This document shows, one piece after another, positions 14,066-21,965 of a stretch of DNA of 22,352 nt (position 1 is its first letter; every line of letters starts with the position of its first letter). Origin of the DNA: an uncultured Clostridium sp. (lineage in GTDB: Bacteria > Bacillota > Clostridia > TANB77 > CAG-508); NCBI GenBank assembly GCA_900553015.1, contig USBY01000025.1:1-22352 (forward strand), read 5' to 3'. The translations under genes and the position numbers were made by a program. Below the pieces are notes generated by a model. The model was not told the origin of the DNA. It made no database searches and saw only the letters and a list, made by a program, of their open reading frames with translations.

Positions 14066-15277
14066 ATGAAAACACTATATTTTGATTGTTCAAGTGGAAT
14101 TAGTGGGAATATGACACTTGGAGCATTATTAGAAATTGTAGGAGATGAAAGATATTTATTAGAAGAATTAAAGAGATTGAATGTTGATGGGTATAAAATA
14201 GAAATTTCTAAACAAGTCAAAAACGGTATTACAGGAACATATGTTGATGTTATATTAGAACATGAGCAACATCATCATGATCACGAACACACTCATGTTC
14301 ACGAACATGAGCATGAACATCATCACCATCATGAACATAGAAATTTATATGATGTTAACAATATTATAGATAATAGTTCATTAGATGAAAATACTAAGGC
14401 TTTGGCAAAAAGAATATTTTTAAGAGTGGCAAAGGCAGAATCAAAAGTTCATAATAAACCACTAGATGAAGTACATTTTCATGAAGTTGGAGCAATTGAT
14501 TCAATTGTAGATATTGTTGGAACAGCAATTTTAATAAATAAAATTAATCCAGATAAAGTAATTGCAAGCGTTGTTAATGATGGATACGGTTTTATAGAAT
14601 GTGCACATGGAACTATGGCTGTACCAGTTCCAGCTACAAGTGAAATATTTGCAGCATCTAATGTGAAGTTTAGGCAAATAGATATAGATACAGAACTTGT
14701 AACTCCGACAGGAGCTGCAATTATAGCAGAGCTTGCAGAAGATTTTACAACATTGCCTGCAATGGTAACAGAAAAAATTGGTTGGGGAACTGGATCAAAA
14801 GATTTAAAAATACCAAATGTTTTAAAAGTATACTATGGTGAAATACAAGAAGAAAATCAAAATTTTGTGGTAATGGAAACAAATGTAGATGATTGTTCAG
14901 GAGAAATATTAGGATATACATCAGAAAAATTATTTGCCAATGGAGCTTTAGATGTATTTTATACACCAATATTTATGAAGAAAAATAGACCAGCATATAG
15001 ATTATCTGTTGCTTGTAGAAAAGAAGATATGTTTAAACTTCAAAATATTATTTTTAAGGAAACAACAACAATAGGAATTAGATATCGTTTTGAAAGTAGA
15101 ACAGAATTAGGTAGAGAATTTGTAGAAATAGATACAAAATATGGAAAAATAAGAGCAAAAAAAGTAACTAATAATGGTGAAACATATGTATATCCTGAAT
15201 ATGAAAGCATGAAAAAAATAGCAGAAGAGAATAATATTCCTTTAAAGGAATTATATAAATTAGAGGAGCTAAAATAA
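14066..15277 (+). CDS. larC: Nickel-pincer cofactor biosynthesis protein LarC
   Basis: CTP-dependent cyclometallase that inserts nickel into the pyridinium bis-thiocarboxylate made by LarB and LarE, giving the nickel-pincer nucleotide cofactor of lactate racemase LarA and its relatives. Seen: YFDCSSGISGNMTLGALL at the N-terminus, a very His-rich stretch (residues 66-91, for nickel holding), EVHFHEVGAIDSIVDIVG, and LVTPTGAAI; 403 residues, full length. In Lactobacillus plantarum larC needs a programmed frameshift; here it is one open frame. ATG at 14066 has GAAGGGA upstream; the in-frame TTG at 14042 has nothing. First gene after the MerR-type promoter, 24 bases before larB. Confidence 0.95.
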   Translation: MKTLYFDCSSGISGNMTLGALLEIVGDERYLLEELKRLNVDGYKIEISKQVKNGITGTYVDVILEHEQHHHDHEHTHVHEHEHEHHHHHEHRNLYDVNNIIDNSSLDENTKALAKRIFLRVAKAESKVHNKPLDEVHFHEVGAIDSIVDIVGTAILINKINPDKVIASVVNDGYGFIECAHGTMAVPVPATSEIFAASNVKFRQIDIDTELVTPTGAAIIAELAEDFTTLPAMVTEKIGWGTGSKDLKIPNVLKVYYGEIQEENQNFVVMETNVDDCSGEILGYTSEKLFANGALDVFYTPIFMKKNRPAYRLSVACRKEDMFKLQNIIFKETTTIGIRYRFESRTELGREFVEIDTKYGKIRAKKVTNNGETYVYPEYESMKKIAEENNIPLKELYKLEELK

Positions 15278-15301
15278 TTATAAATCAAAAGGAGAGCATA
15301 A

Positions 15302-16051
15302 TTGCATATGGACATAAAAGAAATTTTGACAAATTTACAGGAAAATAAAATATCTATAGAAGATGCTGAAAAAGCGATAAAAAATAATCAATATGAAGAT
15401 TTAGGTTATGCAAAAATAGATCATAATAGAAAAGAAAGATCTGGAGCGAGTGAAGTGGTATTTTGCCAAGGAAAACCAGATGAATTTTTAACTAAAATAT
15501 ATAATACTATTTATAGAGAAAATGGAGAAGTATTAGGTACAAGAGCATCTAAAGAACAATATGAATTAGTAAAAAAGGATATACCAAATGTAAAATATGA
15601 CTCTATTTCTAGGATATTAAAAATAGAAAAAGAAAAGAAGTTAGTAGGAAATATTGTAATTTGTACAGGAGGGACAGCAGATATTCCGGTTGCAGAAGAG
15701 GCAGCCCAAACTGCAGAGTTTTTGGGTAGTTATGTAGAAAGAGTTTATGATGTTGGTGTTGCTGGTATTCATAGATTACTAAGTAATATGGATAAATTAG
15801 AAAAAGCAACATGCATAATAGTTGTAGCTGGAATGGAAGGGGCATTAGCCTCTGTTGTTGCAGGACTTAGCAAAGTACCAGTAATAGCAGTGCCTACATC
15901 TATTGGATATGGAGCAAATTTTGGAGGAGTATCAGCACTACTTAGCATGTTAAACTCATGTGCAAACGGAATTGCAACAGTAAACATAGACAATGGTTAT
16001 GGTGCTGGTTACATTGCCAACCAAATTAACTCAGCCGTTAGCGAGCATTAG
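15302..16051 (+). CDS. larB: Nickel-pincer cofactor biosynthesis protein LarB
   Basis: LarB carboxylates nicotinic acid adenine dinucleotide at C5 and hydrolyses its phosphoanhydride, the first step of the nickel-pincer pathway. Seen: YAKIDHNRKERSGASEVVFC (52-71), then a PurE-like C-terminal domain with CTGGTADIPVAEEA, GMEGALASVVAGL and PVIAVPTSIGYG. AGGAG (15290-15294) is 7 bases from a TTG at 15302 and 13 from the in-frame ATG at 15308, so TTG is the better start, adding two residues. The last five residues (AVSEH) and the stop lie inside the first copy of the 80-bp repeat, so the C-terminus has been reshaped or capped by that element. Confidence 0.93.
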   Translation: MHMDIKEILTNLQENKISIEDAEKAIKNNQYEDLGYAKIDHNRKERSGASEVVFCQGKPDEFLTKIYNTIYRENGEVLGTRASKEQYELVKKDIPNVKYDSISRILKIEKEKKLVGNIVICTGGTADIPVAEEAAQTAEFLGSYVERVYDVGVAGIHRLLSNMDKLEKATCIIVVAGMEGALASVVAGLSKVPVIAVPTSIGYGANFGGVSALLSMLNSCANGIATVNIDNGYGAGYIANQINSAVSEH

Positions 16052-16295
16052 TGAGCTTTACGGATGAGTTATGCAACCGAACGAAGAGAGGTTGTAAACA
16101 ATGATTCAAGTATGCCGTTAGCGAACGTAAGTGAGCTTTATGGATGAGTTATGCAACCGAACGAAGAGAGGTTGTAAACAATGATTTAAGTATGCCGTTA
16201 GCGAACGTAAGTGAGCTATACGGATGAGTTATGCAACTGAGTGAAACGAAGTTGTAAACAATGATGTGATTATGCCGTTAGTGAGCATTAGTGAA
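16034..16295 (+). repeat. 80-bp tandem repeat block between larB and larE
   Basis: Three full copies (16034, 16114, 16194) plus a ~22-base partial at 16274, period exactly 80. Each starts GCCGTTAGCGA. Each can fold two hairpins: one from CCGT-AGC with GCT-ACGG, one from TGCAACC with GGTTGTA. In copy 3 the second stem reads TGCAACT with AGTTGTA, a compensatory pair change. The units are contiguous with no spacers, so this is not CRISPR. The period is not a multiple of three, and each copy has stops. Confidence 0.93.
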
Positions 16296-16308
16296 AAGGA
16301 TGAAATAT

Positions 16309-17085
16309 ATGTTAAAAAAATTACAAGACAGACTAAAAGAATTAAATAAAGTAGCTATTAGCTTTTCAGGAGGAATAGATTCTAGCTTTTTGCTATATGT
16401 TGCAAAAATCACATTACCTAAAGAAAATGTACTAGCAATTATAGCAAATGTTAATATGGTACCAAGAAAAGATTATGAAGAAGCAATAGAATTCTTAAAA
16501 GAAAATAAAATCAATTATAAAGAAATAGAATATAAACCATTAGAAATAAAAGAGTTTAAAGAAAATAGAAAAGATAGATGCTATTATTGCAAGAAAAAAC
16601 TTATGAGCAGTATAAAAGAAGAAGCAAATAAAAATGGTTTTGAAAATGTATTAGACGGAAAGAACAAAGATGATTTAAAAGTATATAGACCTGGTAATAA
16701 AGCAACAGAAGAAGTAGGTATAATAAGTCCTCTAGCAGAAATTGGATTTTCAAAAGAAAATATAAGAGAAGAGAGCAAGAAGTTAGGCCTTAAAATTTGG
16801 AATAAACCATCTAATTCTTGTTTAGCAACAAGATTTCCATATAATACAATTTTAACCGAAGAAGATTTAAAAAAGGTTGAACAAGGAGAAGAAGTATTAA
16901 AAAGATTAGGAATACCAAAAGTAAGAGTAAGAGTACATCAAGATATCGCAAGAATCGAAGTAGAAAAAGAATACTTTGAAATAATAATGCAAAATTTTGA
17001 AGCAATAGATAGTATTAAAAATCTAGGTTTTAAATATGTAACATTAGATTTAAATGGACTAACTAGTGGAAGTTTTGATAAATAG
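16309..17085 (+). CDS. larE: ATP-dependent sulfur transferase LarE
   Basis: LarE adenylates the carboxylates of the LarB product and converts them to thiocarboxylates. Seen: PP-loop SGGIDSS (20-26) near the N-terminus, DRCYYCKKKL with Cys91/Cys94, and KPSNSCLATRFPY with Cys171, the position of the sulfur-donating cysteine of the plantarum enzyme. Having the CxxC pair plus Cys171 fits the three-cysteine LarE type that holds a [4Fe-4S] cluster and works catalytically. 258 residues, complete to the LDLNGLTSGSF end. ATG 16309 has AAAGGA 8 bases upstream; a GTG at 16291 has no ribosome-binding site. It is separated from larB by the repeat block and overlaps the permease remnant. Confidence 0.95.
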   Translation: MLKKLQDRLKELNKVAISFSGGIDSSFLLYVAKITLPKENVLAIIANVNMVPRKDYEEAIEFLKENKINYKEIEYKPLEIKEFKENRKDRCYYCKKKLMSSIKEEANKNGFENVLDGKNKDDLKVYRPGNKATEEVGIISPLAEIGFSKENIREESKKLGLKIWNKPSNSCLATRFPYNTILTEEDLKKVEQGEEVLKRLGIPKVRVRVHQDIARIEVEKEYFEIIMQNFEAIDSIKNLGFKYVTLDLNGLTSGSFDK

Positions 17086-17608
17086 GTTATGTGGATTTTT
17101 AGCAGGTATTCTTATAAAAATATTTTATAAGGATAAAAGTTTCTTTAATTTTAAAGGATTTGAAGAAAAACATAATAAAGATACAGATCCAAATATGTTT
17201 AAAAGATTATTAAAAAATATAGGTAGAAATATTAAAGCTACAGGTTTGTATTTTTTATTTGGAATAATACTTACTGTTTTATTTCAAATGTATGTGCCTC
17301 AAGAAGGATTTGCAGAATTGTTTGGAAATAATACTGGTTTTGGAGTATTAATGGCTGCAACCTTAGGTGTACCAGTTTATGTTTGTGGAGGTGGAACTAT
17401 TCCACTACTTAACGAATGGTTACATATGGGAATGTCAATGGGAGCTGGAACAGCATTTATGGTTACAGGTCCTGCAACTAAAATAACAAATTTAGGTGCG
17501 TTAAAAATAGTGCTAGGAATAAAACATTTTATATTTTATTTAGTATATGTAATTTTATTTGCTTTGATTGCTGGACTTTTTGTTGATTTAGTTGGAATAA
17601 CAATATAA
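17066..17608 (+). CDS. Permease (ArsP/DUF318-like), C-terminal half only
   Basis: Open frame for the second half of a permease of the DUF318/ArsP_1 type. Seen: GVPVYVCGGGTIPLL and GAGTAFMVTGPATKITNLGALKIVLG, the paired-helix signature of the second repeat; about four membrane helices. Whole proteins have around 300 residues and a first repeat with its own similar motif, which is absent: homology starts at RLCGFLAGILIKIFYK, right at the larE stop. No ribosome-binding site or good start is visible; the first possible start is GTG at 17066, within larE. I read it as a 5'-truncated remnant, possibly translated by coupling to larE. A whole copy would have been a candidate metal transporter of the lar operon. 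Confidence 0.7.
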   Translation: MEVLINRLCGFLAGILIKIFYKDKSFFNFKGFEEKHNKDTDPNMFKRLLKNIGRNIKATGLYFLFGIILTVLFQMYVPQEGFAELFGNNTGFGVLMAATLGVPVYVCGGGTIPLLNEWLHMGMSMGAGTAFMVTGPATKITNLGALKIVLGIKHFIFYLVYVILFALIAGLFVDLVGITI

Positions 17609-17615
17609 AAAATAT

Positions 17616-17651
17616 TATTGTGCCACTCGTAGAGAAACGTTTGGCACGATA
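17616..17651 (+). terminator. Hairpin after the lar operon
   Basis: Ten-base stem (17616-17625 with 17642-17651), core GTGCCA / TGGCAC, with an inner CGT/ACG pairing in the 16-base loop. The T-run comes only about 10 bases later, so it may be a terminator or a structured 3' end. Confidence 0.5.
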
Positions 17652-17677
17652 TATATATCCCTTTTTATTTTCATAAG

Positions 17678-17712
17678 AGCTTATTTTATATATTTATATA
17701 AAATAAGCTTTT
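17678..17712. terminator. Long A/T hairpin, terminator
   Basis: Perfect 15-bp stem AGCTTATTTTATATA / TATATAAAATAAGCT with a two-base apex, followed by TTT. It separates the lar operon from the Fic cluster. Confidence 0.7.
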
Positions 17713-17715
17713 AAA

Positions 17716-17744
17716 TTGAATAAAAATTATTTAAATGATAAAAT
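17716..17744 (+). promoter_or_regulatory. Promoter of the Fic cluster
   Basis: TTGAAT (17716-17721), 17-base spacer, TGA then TAAAAT (17739-17744): a good sigma-A type promoter with extended -10. It starts 4 bases after the terminator. Confidence 0.7.
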
Positions 17745-17772
17745 TATATCAAAATATACATAGGAGAAAATT

Positions 17773-19236
17773 ATGATAAAAGCAAAAGCAAAGAGTTTAT
17801 TAGAATTATTACGAGCAGGAAAAGGAATTAGTGGAAAATTTTCTAATTACTATGACAAAGAAACGGGAAAAATAATAGATGTTATTGTAAACGAATGTAA
17901 ATCACTTGTCAGAAATTCAGATGGGAAACTACAAAAATACGAAAGCGAAATATCTATAGGTCATATAAGAGAAATTGTTGATCAATTGATGAGTGATAGA
18001 AATACAATAGGTTCAGTACAAGCTGGAGTAGTAATGAGAGATAATGGAATTTTAGGTCTAGCAAAAGAACTTAAAGTAACTAAAACAGTTGATGAACAAG
18101 GTAAGTTAAAGTTAGATATAGAAAAGCCTTTTCCAGATAATTTTAAAGATATACTAACTGGCACATATAATGAAAAAGAATTAAAAGAAAAAATAATAAA
18201 GCCATATGTTGCAGGTCTTTGCGAAGAAAACGAAGGATTATCAAAAAGACATGCTTGGAGTAGAAGATTAAACCCATTTAGACCAAAAAAATTATCTACT
18301 GCTGAATTACAAAAAAGATATTCAAAATATTTAGAAAAAAATACTGATTTGGATGAGGAAAAAAGAGAAAATATGTCTAGATATTTTGTAGTGAATATTT
18401 TAGGCAGTGATAGAATTAAAAGTGATATTATAACTGATGAAATAAATGGAACTGGTATAACAAAAAAAGGAGAAAAAATACATAATAGTTATACAGGAAT
18501 GTTACAAAACATGACTGTTAATGTAATTGATATAATGGCTGGAATAGCAAATCCAAATGATAGATTAACAGAAATTGAAAATATTTATTCAAACATAGAC
18601 GAACAATTAGAAGCAATAAGTACTGAGTTAGTTCCAGATCCAAAACAGATAGAAGAAACAATTGTAAACTTAAATAGAACTGTAAATAACAAAGATAAAG
18701 AACTTACAAAAGATGATGGCTATAGAAGTGCAAATGTTACATTTGGAAGAAATAATACAGAAAGTGTAGGTCTTTTAGAAAATGAATTTGTACCACAAGC
18801 AATGAAGTTATATGCAAAAGACATGGCAGATTTCTTAGAAAATTCAAGCCAAATGTCTGATGAAGAATATATTAAACAAGTAGTAAAATTTCATTTTAGG
18901 TTCGTTAGAATACATCCATTTATAGATGGAAATGGTAGAACTGCAAGAGCAGTAACGAATTCATTATTAAGTAATAGGGATTTATGTGCTACATTTGAAA
19001 AATATACAAAGTCAGAATATATTAAATATATGGATTCGGTGGTTACAGATTATGATACATATAATAAGGGATTATATACAGACCAATCAATTTGTAGCAA
19101 AATGGAGGATGAAAATATTCAAGGTTTAACAGATTATATTCAAACAAGATGTTTTATGACTAATCAAAATGATGATAGAGGAGAAAGTCCAACTACAGAT
19201 TTATCAAGAATAGAAATGGATAATATAAATAGATAA
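17773..19236 (+). CDS. Fic-domain protein (putative AMP/nucleotide transferase)
   Basis: 487-residue protein. The C-terminal half holds a Fic domain: flap YRSANVTFGR (317-326) and the full active motif HPFIDGNGRTAR with His381, Asp/Gly/Asn and Arg all present, so it should be able to transfer AMP or another phosphate group from a nucleotide onto a protein hydroxyl. The first ~280 residues are a charged region with no domain I know; residues 158-175 are Arg/Lys-rich. No inhibitory motif of the (S/T)xxxE(G/N) form is found in the protein itself. No signal peptide. AGGAG precedes the ATG. First gene of the 17773-22352 cluster; target unknown. Confidence 0.88.
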   Translation: MIKAKAKSLLELLRAGKGISGKFSNYYDKETGKIIDVIVNECKSLVRNSDGKLQKYESEISIGHIREIVDQLMSDRNTIGSVQAGVVMRDNGILGLAKELKVTKTVDEQGKLKLDIEKPFPDNFKDILTGTYNEKELKEKIIKPYVAGLCEENEGLSKRHAWSRRLNPFRPKKLSTAELQKRYSKYLEKNTDLDEEKRENMSRYFVVNILGSDRIKSDIITDEINGTGITKKGEKIHNSYTGMLQNMTVNVIDIMAGIANPNDRLTEIENIYSNIDEQLEAISTELVPDPKQIEETIVNLNRTVNNKDKELTKDDGYRSANVTFGRNNTESVGLLENEFVPQAMKLYAKDMADFLENSSQMSDEEYIKQVVKFHFRFVRIHPFIDGNGRTARAVTNSLLSNRDLCATFEKYTKSEYIKYMDSVVTDYDTYNKGLYTDQSICSKMEDENIQGLTDYIQTRCFMTNQNDDRGESPTTDLSRIEMDNINR

Positions 19237-19258
19237 TTAAAATAGGAGGATTGAGGCA

Positions 19259-19585
19259 TTGAAAAATTCAGAAGAAGTAATAAATAAAATTAAAGAAATC
19301 AAAAATTTAGATAAAGAAATAACAGAAAAAGTTGTAGAGCAAGATTTAGAAGAAGCAAAACATTCAGAAGATTATAAAAGATTTTTAGAGTCACTAATAG
19401 ATGAAAAAATAGATTTTAACAGTGAAGAAACAATAAACAAGTTAATAGCTAATTATATGAATATAGCGCCATATATGGGATATTGCCATAAATATTGGAA
19501 TGTAAAGAAACAAGTGTTAAAAGAAAACTATAATATCAATTGGTATACACCAACCGAAGAAAATCCAGGAGCAATATATGATTAA
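19259..19585 (+). CDS. Uncharacterised 108-residue protein in the Fic cluster
   Basis: Family not recognised with certainty. Residues 1-60 are highly charged helices; the C-terminal part (IAPYMGYCHKYWNVKKQVL, then NINWYTPTEENPG) looks conserved and compact. Start is TTG at 19259, fixed by AGGAGGA (19244-19250) 8 bases upstream; no other start exists before residue 60. It lies between Fic and the HEXXH gene with 22- and 12-base gaps, so one operon. TPTEEN (97-102) fits the loose (S/T)xxxE(G/N) pattern of Fic inhibitors, but it is in a Pro-rich tail and may be chance. Confidence 0.75.
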   Translation: MKNSEEVINKIKEIKNLDKEITEKVVEQDLEEAKHSEDYKRFLESLIDEKIDFNSEETINKLIANYMNIAPYMGYCHKYWNVKKQVLKENYNINWYTPTEENPGAIYD

Positions 19586-19597
19586 GGAGATATAAGA

Positions 19598-20968
19598 ATG
19601 AATACAAAAGAATTAATACAAATGTATAATATGATAAACAATACTTCAGATAGAATATGGGCATTTTATGAGTTTCCTATAAATAATGTTGAAGATATGA
19701 GAAGGGCCTTAGAAACCTTAAATGAAGATTATAAAAATATATCTACTGAAATGTTGGAAGAAATTTATAACTTTTATGAAAGTTCTGAATACTTTTCAAA
19801 TTATATGGCTAAAAGAATAGGTGAGGCTCAACAAGGATTAAATCCAGAAGAAAAAGCTAATATGATTTTAGAATTAATGGATAATAATGTATTTGTAGAT
19901 GTGCAAAAAATATTATCAGAAGAAGATAAGTTTGCTTTTTTAGACAAAATAGATACAGTTAATGGAGATAAAAGATCACAATACATGTATTATACAGTTG
20001 CAGATATTAATGTATTTGATTATATTAATGAAAATGGTAAAAACAAAGATATATTAGTTGATGAAGCTATAAAAATATATGGAAATGATTTAAACAAAAT
20101 TGCTGCAATAGCTCTTTATTTAGATGATGAATACTATAAAGCTTTAATATGTATTTCAAAAAAAATTAAACCAACTGAAGTAATAACAGAAATAAAGGAT
20201 GACTATATTAGAAGCAGAATAATATTAAATAAAGATTATATAGATTCTTTCGGATTTGACAAAAGCCAGGACTTTATTGATTTATTAAAAGAGTATCAAG
20301 CGTCTAAGAAAATATTAGAACAACTGGAAACAGAAGAAGAAAAAACAGGTTTTATATGTTCTCTAAAAGATAATGACATGAAGATGGAATTTTTAAAATC
20401 TATACAAGAGAAAGACAATAGAGATAAAATCATTGGTAGTCTAGAAAATAGTATTGATTCAGATCTACAAGCAGAAGTCACATTAGTTCAAAAAATGATA
20501 ACAGAATATTTTGAAGATACTTTAGGAGAAAATTTTACACAAGATAAAAGAGAAAGAATGCAAATGACTTTTAACATAAGTGATGTTTATTTTAATAATA
20601 CACTTCCTTCTAATGTTAATGGTAGAGCTTATGCATATCATAATATAATAAATATAAATTCTAGACTTAAAGGAAATAGCAAAAGAATTGTAACATGTTT
20701 AATTCATGAGAATGGGCATTTATTTTCCAATTTTTATTCTAAAGAAACAGAATATCTTAATGGCGGATCTATACAAATAGAAGAAGGAACGCAAGATTTA
20801 TTAGAAGAAAAAGTTATAAATCATTATTTAGAAAAACATGGCAGAGTAGAACTTAATGGAAGAGATTTAAGATTAGATTATCCATATATTTCATCTTCTG
20901 CTTATTCTAAAGAAGCTGGCTGGCAAAGAACGATGTTATATCCATTAAAAGAAAGTCGGAACAGATGA
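19598..20968 (+). CDS. HEXXH metallopeptidase-like protein, N-terminal part (frameshifted)
   Basis: 456 residues before TGA. Residues 1-350 are helical; around 235-290 two units about 26 residues apart (ILEQLETEEEKTGFICSL and FLKSIQEKDNRDKIIGSL) suggest an alpha-solenoid repeat. Zinc motif HENGH at 370-374 is followed by EEGTQD (395-400), so Glu396 with Asp400 could be the third ligand region of a gluzincin. The frame ends at ESRNR, but the +1 frame continues the protein without a gap (next entry), so the gene is broken or recoded between 20949 and 20968. AAGGAGA precedes the ATG. No signal peptide. Role unknown; in a cluster with Fic it may be an effector. Confidence 0.7.
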   Translation: MNTKELIQMYNMINNTSDRIWAFYEFPINNVEDMRRALETLNEDYKNISTEMLEEIYNFYESSEYFSNYMAKRIGEAQQGLNPEEKANMILELMDNNVFVDVQKILSEEDKFAFLDKIDTVNGDKRSQYMYYTVADINVFDYINENGKNKDILVDEAIKIYGNDLNKIAAIALYLDDEYYKALICISKKIKPTEVITEIKDDYIRSRIILNKDYIDSFGFDKSQDFIDLLKEYQASKKILEQLETEEEKTGFICSLKDNDMKMEFLKSIQEKDNRDKIIGSLENSIDSDLQAEVTLVQKMITEYFEDTLGENFTQDKRERMQMTFNISDVYFNNTLPSNVNGRAYAYHNIININSRLKGNSKRIVTCLIHENGHLFSNFYSKETEYLNGGSIQIEEGTQDLLEEKVINHYLEKHGRVELNGRDLRLDYPYISSSAYSKEAGWQRTMLYPLKESRNR

Positions 20969-20969
20969 T

Positions 20970-21965
20970 TTGACATTAGCAGAATACGAATTAGGTGATA
21001 AAAATAAATATTTGGACATGGTACTAGGAAAAGAAATAGCAGCTAAAAAAACAAAAGATTATTTTGGAAATTCACAAATTGTGACTTCAGCAGAGGAAAT
21101 ATTTAATGCACACAGAGATGAATTTAGAAATATAGATAAAGATTCAATTTATTTCAGAAGAAATTGGCTATTACCAGAGTATATCTTACAAAATAGACTA
21201 GAAGATAAAGGAATTAATTTACTACATCGTCCCGAAGGTAGTTATAGTTGTACTTATATAGCATCACAATATTTTAATGACAGAAGATTATATGAAATTG
21301 ATCCAGCAGAACTTACTGAATTTATAGATTTAGTAGAAAAACAAAACGAAGATTGTATTGTAGGATTTAATGATTATAAAAATGAGGTAATTAGTTCTTT
21401 ACCAGAGGAAGAGTTAGCAAGTCATTCTATGGAAATATTAAAAAATTCAAGTATAGTGTGGTATGACTTATATAATGTTGGAGTAGCCATGGAAGAAAAA
21501 TGGTCAAAATGTTTTGATGCAGAAGTAAAAAAAGTAGAAGAAGGGCAAACTCTAACAGAATCGTTAAAAAAATATAAAGAAATAATTCCTGTATATAAAG
21601 GTATGTTAACTAGACAAAAAAATATGAGCGCTAATAATTTATTTGTATTAGACAAAGTAGAAGAGCTACAATATACATATTTAGAACAGTTAGATACTGC
21701 ATTGCAAACAGATAGAGAAGGAACAATTAAGGTACTTACAACAGGAGCGCCTGAGCTTTGGATAGATAAAAATATAGCAGAGGTTTTAGACAAACATGGA
21801 ATTATATTAGAAAATGAACCTAAAAAGCAAGAACATTATTCTACAGCTGACATAACAAGAATTGCAATAAAAGGAAAATTTACATTAGGAGAAATAGAGG
21901 GATTGGGTATAGCACTGGAAAATACAAAGGAAAGTGAGAGTATTAAACAAAATGGAGCTAGATAA
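20970..21965 (+). CDS. C-terminal part of the HEXXH protein (+1 frame)
   Basis: Open frame of 331 codons counted from a TTG at 20970, but there is no ribosome-binding site; the frame is open back to 20949 and reads KKVGTDDLTLAEYELGDKN, a natural continuation of the upstream protein's tail. Joined, the protein has about 790 residues. This part is soluble and mixed helical, with no motif I recognise; HRPEGSYSCTYIASQYFNDRR and the region 150-200 look conserved. It ends in TAA 14 bases after the next start. I regard it as the second half of one gene, not an independent one. Confidence 0.65.
   Translation: MTLAEYELGDKNKYLDMVLGKEIAAKKTKDYFGNSQIVTSAEEIFNAHRDEFRNIDKDSIYFRRNWLLPEYILQNRLEDKGINLLHRPEGSYSCTYIASQYFNDRRLYEIDPAELTEFIDLVEKQNEDCIVGFNDYKNEVISSLPEEELASHSMEILKNSSIVWYDLYNVGVAMEEKWSKCFDAEVKKVEEGQTLTESLKKYKEIIPVYKGMLTRQKNMSANNLFVLDKVEELQYTYLEQLDTALQTDREGTIKVLTTGAPELWIDKNIAEVLDKHGIILENEPKKQEHYSTADITRIAIKGKFTLGEIEGLGIALENTKESESIKQNGAR

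Noticed and set aside
14260..14340. His-rich stretch of larC as a tandem-repeat sequencing artefact
   Set aside because: The reading frame stays open through it, and His-rich regions at this place are usual in LarC.
16034..16295. CRISPR array
   Set aside because: The 80-bp units are directly joined and nearly identical over their whole length; there are no spacers and no cas genes.
16291..16308. GTG start for larE six codons upstream
   Set aside because: It lies in the last partial repeat copy without a ribosome-binding site; ATG 16309 has AAAGGA at good spacing and gives the family N-terminus.
17773..19236. Self-inhibited (class II or III) Fic protein
   Set aside because: I checked every EG and EN pair in the protein; none has Ser or Thr four residues before the Glu.
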